Below are positions 55,778 through 64,000 of a DNA stretch of 64,000 nucleotides, one piece after another. Below the pieces are notes generated by a model that did not search any database, was not told the DNA's origin, and saw nothing but the letters and a program-made list of their open reading frames with translations. This DNA comes from Gigaspora rosea (lineage: Eukaryota; Glomeromycota; Glomeromycetes; Diversisporales; Gigasporaceae): positions 325,683 to 389,682 of the forward strand of contig QKWP01000120.1 of NCBI GenBank assembly GCA_003550325.1. Direction: 5' to 3'. Numbering within the stretch: the stretch's first letter is position 1; the number at the start of each line of letters is the position of its first letter. The position numbers and the translations under genes are program-made.

Positions 55778-56148
55778 AAAAACTTACTATATTAATCACG
55801 TAAACTAACAAAAAAAAATATAAAAAAAATCACAAAGAGCAAAAGAAAAAGAAAAAAGCTCTAAGCACTTCTAAAGACTAGTGCTAAAAGATAAAAATTA
55901 TATAATACTGCACAAACCCACATTCTTCAAAGTATTATATGTATATTAAAAAAAAAATAAAAAATAAAAGAAAACTGCATCTAAAAGAAACTTCTAGAAG
56001 AAAAGAAATTTTTTCTGATATTTTTCTTTAGATTATCCTCACATGTCATTCATTGTTTATTTCACAAATATCAAAACTTGCTCATAACCCAGTTTTGATT
56101 AAGTAGATACATTCCCAAATTAAAAAAAGTAAACATTGCTGATCTTTT

Positions 56149-57152
56149 TTTTTAAGTTTAGAGGCCGTGTGCTATGGCCGGGATTTTATTATGAGTTATA
56201 GTGACGTAATATTTGTTACATGAATGAGGATACAACTAGCCACACGTGCACTTTTGGTGCCTAATTTAAGTAGTCCGCCCGAAGGTTCTACACTAGCTGC
56301 CATACCTACAACACAACTACGGGAATTGTCTATTTAAACCCTCTGGTTCATGGTCCTCCTATTACTACCCGACGCACTACATTTAATGCAGATATTGTGG
56401 GCCACAACCCTTTTAGGTATCGACGACCTAAGGGCTACTTTACCCTCGCACAAGAGCCTACCGGAACAAATTCCATGTCCCATACATGTACCATTGCCCG
56501 GATTTGGTAATCGAGGCTACCTGCCCTTATTAGGTTCGTTCCGATCGTAGTATCTGCCTTCTCTGGTGCATACCGTAGAACCGATTTTTACTACCTCCTA
56601 ACTTGGGTCTTGCCAAACGGGTTCTTGTGGGTTTTTTCCGGTTCCCTGGATTTGCGATGTAACACATACATCATTGCGCCCACAGGCTCCCATTCAAGAT
56701 GGTGGAACCAAGGTTACAGGTTTAGCGCCCAATCGCTCATAAACCACAATCACCGAATGCAGATCTAACTTCAAAACGTCGCCAGTAGAATTCGAACTGT
56801 CAACCTGCCGCTTGGGGGTGACACCTTGACCACTTCTCAAATGCGCNGTATCTGCCTTCTCTGGTGCATACCGTAGGACCGATTTTCACTACCTCCTAAC
56901 TCGGGTCTTGCCAAACGGGTTCTTGTGGGTTTTTTCCGGTTCCCTGGATTTGCGATGTAACACATACATCATTGCGCCCGCAGGCTCCCATTCAAGATGG
57001 TGGAACCAAGGTTACAGGTTTAGCGCCCAACCGCTCATAAGCCACAATCACCGAACGCAGATTTAACTTCAAAACGTCGCCAGTGGGATTCGAACTGTCA
57101 ACCTGCCGCTTGGGGGTGACACCTTGACCACTTCTCTAAGGCGCCACACCCT
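56149..57152 (-). mobile_element. tRNA-headed SINE-like retroposon with duplicated head
   Basis: Flanked by a perfect 18-bp duplication AAACATTGCTGATCTTTT (56131-56148 and 57153-57170). On the minus strand it starts AGGGTGTGGCGCCTTAGAGA. It has a pol III A-box-like AGTGGTCAAGG (57122-57132) and B box GTTCGAATCC (57086-57095) spaced as in a tRNA with a longer variable arm (Ser/Leu-like). It continues ~300 bp, repeats the ~300-bp head unit (56550-56846, B box decayed to GTTCGAATTC), then has a ~390-bp unrelated body and an A tail. A single undetermined base (n, 56847) sits exactly at the junction of the two units. GC content is clearly above the surroundings. It is inserted in segment copy A; copy B lacks it. 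Confidence 0.8.
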
Positions 57153-57445
57153 AAACATTGCTGATCTTTTGAAAAATAAGCTGAATTTTCTACTTTTTGG
57201 CAAAAATTTTGAAAAAACCAAGAAGAAATAATAAAAGTACCAAAAGTATAGAGAATGTAAATTTTATACTTTGAAGAATAATATATTTAACCAAAAATAA
57301 GTTTTCATTTTGTTGTTTCAGTATACAAAAGAATAGACATCTGAGTCAAAAGTCTATATAGTTGGTTAACATCCTGTACAATTTTGACTAATTTTTCAAA
57401 TAATAGAGTTTCTCTAGCAAGAGTGACTTTTTCGTGGGTTGTAAT

Positions 57446-58232
57446 TAGAGATAAACTCAACTATACAAAAAAAAACAAACAAAAAAAGAAACAAAACAAG
57501 ATAAAAAAAAGAAAGAAGTAACTCAAGACCTAGATGACAAACCAATACTAACAAAATAACTAAAAATGAAAGATAAAAGAAACAAAAAAATTTCTATTTT
57601 AATGACGTAAACTAACAAAAAAAAAACATAAAAAAAATCACAAAGGGCAAAAGAAAATGAAAAAAGCTCTAAGCACATTTAAAGACTAATACTAAAGATA
57701 AAAATTATATAATACTGCACAAACCCACATTCTTCAAAGTATTATATGTATATTAAAAAAAAATAAAAAATAAAAGAAAAATTGCACCTAAAAAAAACTT
57801 CTAGAAAAAAAGAAATTTTTTCTGATATTTTTCTTTAGATTATCCTTATGTGTCATTCATTGTTTATTTTCAAACATCAAAACTTGCTCATAACCCAGTT
57901 CTGATTAAGTAGACGCATTTTCAAATTAAAAAAAAGTAAAATTGCTAATCTTTTGAAAGGGTAAGCTGGATTTCCTACTTTTTGGCAAAAATTTTAAAAA
58001 AAAAAACAAGAAAAAATAATGAAGGTACCAAAAGTGTAGAAAGCATAAATTTTATACTTTGAAAAATAATATACTTAACCAAAAATAAGTTTCATTTTGT
58101 TGTTCTAGTATATGGAAGAATAGATGTTTGAGTCAAAGGTCCACATAGTTGGTAACATTTTGAACAATTTTGACTAATTTTTCAAATAATGGTGTTTCTC
58201 TAGCAGGAGTGACTTCTTCGTGGGTTGTAATT
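57446..58232 (-). repeat. Segment copy B (empty-site paralogue)
   Basis: About 785 bp directly following copy A. At the LINE site it reads AAAAAAATTTCTATTTTAAT, a single diverged copy of the target. At the SINE site it reads AAAATTGCTAATCTTTTGAA. Its right end runs without break into the decayed gypsy integrase, so the segment is the 3' region of a Ty3/gypsy element (minus strand). The minus frame reads VNEPEKVYPNLELGNIQEEP near the right end. Confidence 0.8.
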
Positions 58233-59143
58233 GGAACTGATAATGGTTCTTCTTGTATGTTCCCTAATTCTAAATTTGGGTATACTTTTTCTGGCTCATT
58301 TACTTCTGTAAATCAATTTTTAATTGTTCTGTATCTTCCAAAGTATTCAGAAAATTATTCAAGTCTGGCTTAAGAAAAGAAGTAATTAAATTAGTAAAAT
58401 CAATAGTCTGAGTGACATTATTATTATCACATAACTATATGCATTATGGTGTAATTCACAAAGTATTATTTTGAGCAGCATTGTTCTGTTTCCATACCTG
58501 AAAAAGGTATTGGAGGGCCAATAAGGTTTGGGGTTGCAGTATAGGAGTAGTTATTTTTGGAAAAATTTCAAATAGCCCAGTTGTATAAATATATTTTTAA
58601 AGTTATACGAGTTAAATTGTGTGTTTCATCCCTTTGTAGATCAAATTTCTTCTAGAAATTTCAAGGAGAATCAATAACAACTACTGGTTCCCATTTTTGT
58701 AGCTCATAATATTTAGCAAGTCAATCACTATTGTAATATTTTTGCAAAATTTTTTCTTTTATTGTTTGTAATTTATAAGCACTATTGTCTAATTTTTCAT
58801 AGATAAAGAAAGGTTCAAATCTTTTGTCTTCAAATTTGGCTAAGCGAGAGGTTTCTAATTCTTTTCTTTGTATCCACACTTTATCACCAATTTCAAATAT
58901 CTCTATTCGAGTATTGGTATTAAAACAGACTTTTTGTTTTTGTTGTGACCGTTTGGTATTTTGTTTAGCCTGGTTCTGGTGAGTTAGTAGTTTCTTTAAT
59001 AAATCATAAGCTTGTTAAAAAATGCTTTCTTATAAGTCTATTTCATTATTTATTTATAGGTTCTAATGAAAAAAGTGCTTTGATTGGTAAAGTAGCATAT
59101 CTTCTATATATAAGTTGAAAGGGGTGTATCTAGTAGTAGCATG
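58140..59143 (-). pseudogene. Ty3/gypsy integrase C-terminus, decayed
   Basis: The minus strand shows, with frameshifts and a TGA, HATTRYTPF, LIYRRYATLPIKALFSLEPI, LLKKLLTHQNQAKQNTKRSQ, EIFEIGDKVWIQRKELE, AKFEDKRFEPFFIYEKLD, NSAYKLQTIKEKILQKYY and QKWEPVVVIDSP. This is the classic end of a gypsy pol integrase: the last RNase H-fold helix, then the GPY/F-like module. A non-conserved acidic tail follows into segment B. Earlier pol domains are absent; the plus-strand side is cut off near 59143 by AT-rich sequence. No functional protein expected. Confidence 0.8.
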
Positions 59144-59997
59144 TCTTTTTGTTCTATCACGGGTCAAAATTGTATATATCGGTATAATATCGGGTACCCG
59201 ATATGTATAGTATATGTAGACGATATGTCACTGATATGTGTAAGATATATTTATATACATACCCGATATGTGCCCGACTCATGTCGCATATCAGACACAT
59301 GTCGGACACATACAGTACACATATAGTACACATGCCGAATATATGCCGTATATATATCGCATATATAAATTCTATAATACATCATGTACCCTGTATATAT
59401 TATAGGATACCCGATATGTGTAGTTTCATATAGGATATCGGACACATGTCAGACACATATAGCACACATATAGTATATATACTATATAAATATCAGGTAT
59501 ATATCGCTCTGTAATAATATTATAATGGTAATATTACTATTTTAATTTTAATTTATTAAAAATATAACTATTTTAATTTTAATTTAATAAAAATATACAT
59601 ACTAATTAAGTCATTTATTTATATAATATAAATAACAAACATTTTATTAAGCATTTGCTTTTAACTAATACAATTATACAATTAATACAAAATTAACAAG
59701 AATCCAACGAACCTTAATCACATAATTTATACTAAAATAAATCTAATGCTAACTAATATGCCCTAACCCTAACCCTAAAAGTAATAATTTTAATAAATAT
59801 ATATGCTAGCAAATGCCAATTTGCTATTTACAATATTAGCAATTACATATATATTATTAATTAAAATAAAATATAAAAAATAAATATAAAAGAATTTCAA
59901 TATAATACAACTCTTCCTATCGATCACTTGTCCAAAATTTTAAGCAAACGAAGAACAAAATTTTTATTAGTAAAAGACGAAGCAGATATAATACTGG
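59144..59997. repeat. ATATGT/ACACATG-rich tract and telomere-like island
   Basis: 59150-59520 is a decayed array of CCGATATGT and GACACATGTC words in both orientations. CCCTAACCCTAACCCTAAAA at 59761-59780 is a three-unit interstitial telomere repeat. The rest is AT-rich with no gene. Confidence 0.55.
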
Positions 59998-61542
59998 TGT
60001 TACGCTTAATTCGTAACCTTAGTGTAAATCTGTGTCTAGACTTTTTAGGAAGTGTTAAGTCTGAATCTATAGGTTTCCTAATGTGGTTGTCAATACTATG
60101 TATTAATCACTATATTTAGTCATTTATCCGATAATATTATAATTACCTTAACCTCGATGGGTTAATGTTCGGGTGGCGATCGTGTTGTCAGAGGACAATG
60201 TCATTGAGAAAGATCATACGATGTTTCTTTAGTGATATCTACACATGTATATAAATGCTAGTTCCCCGATGTTAGAGTAGAAAATGTATGCCCTTTGAAC
60301 CCTTCTTCTAATAAAGAGATTTCTCACAAATCATCACCCACTAGTAAATTGCTTGTCTTAATGCGCATATACCATGAATATATAATAATTGTCAGAATTT
60401 TGAGTTTCATCTCGATAACCAGTGTCGCTTGTAAAGTGTGACCATGATTTCGAATCCAACATTTATTTTCGGTTACTATCCTGATAGCTCTACCGGCGGG
60501 TCTGATATCTCCAACCGGATAGTAACAAATGGTGCCGATTGTGTGGACGAGCAGCGTACTTCAGATTTCGTATTTACGAATCATCAAGTTAAACATAACA
60601 TGAAAAATGCCAACCAAAGATGGAATATTGAATTTCAAAAATTTTTTTTTTAATTTTTGTTGAATAGGTTATTTGCTGATTCGAGCGACTGTAAGTCACG
60701 AAAATGGCCTGGTACTGGCTGGAATAAGTACTAAGTAGGAGAAGAAGCAGCAATAGAACATTTTTATTTTTTGTTTAGGTGAACCTGCCTATAAGTCGTA
60801 CACATCTGCGCAAAAATCGGATTTTCTTTTCTTTTTGAAATTTTGTATTGTTTTTCTTTTGTTCTTGTAAATTTATAATTTCGTGTTAATTGAAGCTGGG
60901 AACGTACCCTTCTAATACTAGGCTAGGAGAATTCTATTGCGTACTTTCTTTAGTATCAAAAATTTTGGTTTGTAGTTTCGTGGGAGTTCAACTTTTAAGG
61001 ATGGAAGTATGTTACGCTTAATTCGTAACCTTAGTGTAAATCTGGGTTTAGACTTTTTAGCAAGTGTTAAGTCTGAATCTATAGGTTTCCTAATGTGGTT
61101 GTCAATACTATGTATTAATCACTATATTTAGTCATTTATCTGATAATATTATAATTACCTTAACCTCGATGGGTTAATGTTCGGGTGGCAATCGTGTTGT
61201 CGGAGGACAATGTCATTGAAAAAGATCATACGATGTTTCTTTAGTGATACCTACACATGTATATAAATGCTAGTTCCTCCCAATATTAGAGTAGAAGATG
61301 TATGCCCTTTGAACCCTTCTTCTAATAAAGAGATTTCTCACAAATCGTCTTCCACTAGTAAATTGCTTGTCTTAATGCGCATTTACCATGAATATATAAT
61401 AATCATCAGAATCTTGAGTTTCATCTCGATAACCAGTGTCGCTTGTAAAGTGTGACCATGATTTCGAATCCAACATTTATTTTCAGTTACTATCCCGATA
61501 GCTCTACCGGCGGGTCTGATATCTCCCAACCGGATAGTAACA
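59998..61542 (+). mobile_element. Small non-autonomous LTR retrotransposon (TRIM/LARD-like)
   Basis: Two direct ~530-bp LTRs (59998-60527 and 61010-61542) start TGTTACGCTTAATTCG and end GGATAGTAACA. CTGG flanks both outer ends (59994-59997, 61543-61546). Two bases after LTR1 comes TGGTGCCGATTGTG, a good primer-binding site (complement of a tRNA 3' end ...GGCACCA). A purine tract AAGGATGGAAG lies just before LTR2. The 482-bp interior has no gag or pol. The LTRs differ at a small number of positions, so the insertion is not brand new. It needs enzymes from another element. Confidence 0.85.
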
Positions 61543-61679
61543 CTGGTTTTTATAAAGGTCAACCTTTTTTGTTTAACTCTCAGGAGACTCCTTTATATAT
61601 TCAGCAAGCAAGCCAGAAGTGTCGGTTGTGCAAGATAACTAGCAGTAGGTGCCCTTGGTACAAGAAATTCTGGTAGAGA

Positions 61680-62310
61680 TACAACCATTTTTTTCTTCGT
61701 TAACGAAGGTGTTATATTTTGGCTAGGCAGTGAACTAAAAAATGGGTTTTTCAACATACTCTCTAAAAGTTTTGGCTACAAAAACATATTTTACTATACT
61801 CCTGCTATCATATTCTTGCTCGAAGTCTTTTTTTCTGGAATTTTGGATGAAAAGTGGGAAATTCGGCATACCCCCTCCAAAGATCAGCAGTGTTGTTCCT
61901 ATCCTAATTGGGAAGAAGGCATGCAAGTGAATAAACAGGAACAGACGCGTAATGAGACGTGGTGCAATGGAGTAGGCTGATCTTCAGAAATAAATTCTAG
62001 AACATTCCTTTAGTGTTCTTTTATGTACATATAATACTTTGGCGAGGCGTTTCCTTGCACAGTATTATATAATTTTTATCGATTTTTAATGCCTTCATAG
62101 TTTATTTTTTCTTTGCTTTTTCTTTGGTTTTTCTTTTTTGTTTTATTTTTCTAGGATGTATAATTTTGGTTTTTGGTTATTTTTGTCGGGTATTTAGTTT
62201 TGTCACCCTATTTTAATATTCCCCTTGTTTTTATTCTTCTTTATGAGAAGCTCAGAGAAGGAGTTTTTGAAGGAGTAGGTTATGAAGCATAGTTGGTTTG
62301 TAACTATAGC
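61680..62310 (-). repeat. Segment copy C, inverted, less AT-decayed
   Basis: The complement follows segments A/B in order: GACAAAAATAACCAAAAACC, ATAAAAATTATATAATACTG, AAAGTATTATATGTACATAA, CTGCTGATCTTTGGAGGGGG, GAATTTCCCACTTTTCATCC. Where A and B have A/T runs, copy C often keeps G/C (ACTGTGCAAGGAAACGCC against ACTGCACAAACCCACATT). A 63-codon frame inside is not convincing as a gene. It is probably an end of the same gypsy family. Confidence 0.6.
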
Positions 62311-62329
62311 TAACGAATTTTTTTTGGCT

Positions 62330-62490
62330 TATATGTAAGCCGATGCGGCTGGTCGCATTTAGGCGCAAAATTTATTTTGTAGCCGGATGAGGTCGAAGTC
62401 TGGGGATTGCAAATATATTAAAAAGAAATTTTTAGTAATAATAAATTTATTAGATTTCGGCAAGACTGCCAAAGTTGTAAAAAAAAAAAT
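62330..62490 (+). mobile_element. LINE 3' end fragment with terminal hairpin and A tail
   Basis: GC-richer sequence (GCCGATGCGGCTGGTCGCAT, GTAGCCGGATGAGGTCGAAG) leads to AATAAATTTATTAGATTTCG, GGCA-AGAC-TGCC, a few bases and poly(A), then a TA microsatellite. The layout matches the 3' end of the intact LINE. The 5' limit is uncertain; no TSD identified because the 3' flank is TA repeats. Confidence 0.5.
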
Positions 62491-62849
62491 ATATATATAT
62501 ATATATATAAGAATTTAAAATCAATAATTTCATGGTGAGCCAGAAGATAAAGACATATAAAAAATATAAGCCAGCAGACTTAGCAAGATAGTTATCCATC
62601 ACATTCATATGGCTAGAGCTTGCCAGAGGTTTTAATACTTATATTTATACTGTCTACAATCATATATGGATTTTAAATTCAATTAACATATATGCTAGCA
62701 AATTGCCAATTTGCTATTCACAGTATCAGCAACTATATATATATTAATTAAGAAAACCAACAAGGTACCCAAGGTAAAATCTACAAGACACCCAAAAACG
62801 CACCAAGCAACATTAAAATTGGCAACAAGACACTTGAGACAACCACGAA
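62491..62849. other. Non-coding stretch
   Basis: AT-rich. TATATGCTAGCAAATTGCCAATTTGC at 62690 repeats, with one change, sequence at about 59800-59825. No gene. Confidence 0.45.
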
Positions 62850-63112
62850 CTCGCACAGACAGAGACCCAAGAAGAGACAACCACGAACTTGCACAGAGAC
62901 CCAAGAAGAGACAACCACGAACTCGCACAGAGACCCAAGAAGAAACAACTACGAACTCACACAGAGACCCATAAAGAGACAACCACAAACTCGCACAGAG
63001 ACCCAAGAAGAGACAATCACGAACTCGTACAGAGATCCAAGAAGAGACAACCACAAACTCGCACAGAGACCCAAGAAGAGACAACCATGAACTCGCACAG
63101 AGACCCAAGAAA
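62850..63112. repeat. 34-bp minisatellite, about eight units
   Basis: A 34-bp unit made of AAGAGACAACCACGAACTCG followed by CACAGAGACCCAAG is repeated about eight times with scattered substitutions. Since 34 is not a multiple of three, the array cycles through all frames and stays open on both strands, which explains the overlapping frames of up to 164 codons. Composition is far more GC-rich than the flanks. Confidence 0.9.
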
Positions 63113-63600
63113 ATGCCAGGGCACCCAAAACGAAATCTATGACAAGAAACCCTGAAACACACTCGAAGCAATGTCGAAATCGGCGACAAGACACCGCATA
63201 GTCATACAAGAAATGTCCAAAAAAACTAACAGGCACCCAAAGCGAAATCTCTAAAACGCACTCGAAGCAATATTGAAATCAGCTGAGACAATCACGAAAT
63301 TACTCGAAGAACCTAAAAAAGAGAAAAACTAAAGAGCAGTTTTTAGAACTAGGGCGCGTCAACACAAATATGACAAAAAAGAAAAAACACCAATGCCGCC
63401 AGTGACGAATAATACACCGAAATGATCGATACCAACGACGAAGCACTAAAATGGACGCCACCAAAGAAGATGCACAAACGGACGCCATAACGAACAACTA
63501 GCGACAGAAGTTGCTTCAAAATGGACGGCACCAATGACAAAGAAAGGTTGCTCCAAATGGACGACGCCAACGACGAAGTTATTTTCTGAAAAGTGTAATG
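63113..63600. repeat. Degenerate downstream repeats (ATGGACG...CACCAA)
   Basis: 63113-63300 contains diverged copies of CACCCAAA(A/G)CGAAATCT(A/C)T and ACACTCGAAGCAAT that also occur at 62770-62820, flanking the 34-bp array. 63440-63590 has four copies of AAATGGACG(C/G/A)C(A/G)CCAA. No gene. Confidence 0.5.
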
Positions 63601-64000
63601 AGAAAAATAAAAAATAAAAAAATAAATTAGTAAGTTATAAAGTAATAATAATAATAATATTAATAAATATTGAAATAAAAAAGACAAAAAAATTTATTAA
63701 TAAAAAAAAATTAAACAGAAGTAAAAAGATGAAAAAAAATACTTAAATTAAAAAGAATCATGTATCACGTAAAGATCTAATCCAGATCTAGATGTAAATA
63801 AATAATTTAAAAAAATTGTTAATAAAATAAAAATAATTAAAATCTGCCGTCCGTAAAATCATTAAAAATAAGAATAAAAAAAGGGTTAAAAAAAATAATA
63901 ATTTAAAAAATAATTTATAAAAAAAAAAATACTTAATAATTTAAAAATAAAATAAAAAAGAATTTAAATGTAAAATAAAAGAAAAATTAAAATAAAAAAA
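63601..64000. other. A-rich low-complexity end of window
   Basis: A/T homopolymer runs with AATAAAA words, nothing else. Confidence 0.6.

Larger units (their letters stand above)
48003..57445 (-). repeat. Segment copy A, split by a LINE and a SINE
   Basis: The ~780-bp segment is now in three pieces: 48003-48156, 55794-56148 and 57171-57445. Each matches consecutive parts of 57446-58232 (for example AAGACCTAGATGACAAACCA, AATTATATAATACTGCACAA, TTTTTCAAATAATAGAGTTT). The end of A abuts the start of B, so they are head-to-tail tandem copies. On the minus strand the right part would encode a tail (THEKVTLARETLLFEKLVKI) also found in B. Confidence 0.85.

Noticed and set aside
57060-57152. A functional tRNA gene
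   Set aside because: A and B boxes are present but no full cloverleaf with paired acceptor stem is evident, and the sequence is inside a TSD-flanked retroposon.
48003-58232. Copies A and B as the two LTRs of one element
   Set aside because: They abut head-to-tail with no internal region and do not show TG...CA ends; a tandem duplication fits better.
62695-63236. Minus-strand frames of 95 and 164 codons
   Set aside because: Produced by the 34-bp minisatellite, which is open in every frame; no independent evidence of coding.

Overview
The window is eukaryotic and very AT-rich (roughly three quarters A+T by eye). It has TTAGGG-type interstitial repeats, a short GT-AG intron in one transposase, and no intact host gene that I can recognise. 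It is almost entirely layered transposable elements. The LINE proteins, the hAT transposase with a CGGBP1-like zinc finger and the C2H2-like relic at the left edge are of kinds I associate with arbuscular mycorrhizal fungi (Glomeromycotina, Rhizophagus/Gigaspora-like). That assignment is inference from familiarity, not proof.

0-12.2 kb: a decayed zinc-finger gene (530-1078, minus). Then a 3-kb non-autonomous DNA element (1574-4541) whose interior is a satellite of alternating inverted units. Then an old minus-strand LINE split into ORF1 (11.5-12.2 kb), endonuclease (10.1-11.1 kb) and linker plus reverse transcriptase (4.7-6.2 kb) by a 3.8-kb block of other repeats. 12.2-34 kb: no genes; many MITEs and foldback elements, several with readable terminal inverted repeats (TIRs) and target-site duplications (TSDs), including a 259-bp near-perfect hairpin, a 1-kb palindrome, and a hAT-like element nested in a MULE-like foldback. 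34.2-37 kb: a complete hAT transposon with perfect 20-bp TIRs and 8-bp TSD, its transposase damaged by one stop and one frameshift. 37-48 kb: more MITEs, minisatellites, a solo-LTR candidate and large inverted repeats.

48-59 kb is the best-preserved part. A full-length 7.6-kb LINE (minus strand, 16-bp TSD) and a 1-kb tRNA-headed SINE-like retroposon (18-bp TSD) are both inserted into one copy (A) of a ~780-bp segment. The tandem copy (B) lacks both and serves as an empty-site control. Copy B runs into a decayed Ty3/gypsy integrase. 59-64 kb holds a small non-autonomous LTR element with paired ~530-bp LTRs, a third and inverted relative of segment A/B, a LINE 3' end and a 34-bp minisatellite.

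Functionally the window is a record of transposition and decay. The only proteins close to intact are LINE ORF1, LINE ORF2 (one internal TGA) and the hAT transposase. The LINE machinery is the natural candidate driver of the SINE. The hAT transposase could act on TIR-bearing derivatives, though none here shares its 20-bp TIR exactly.
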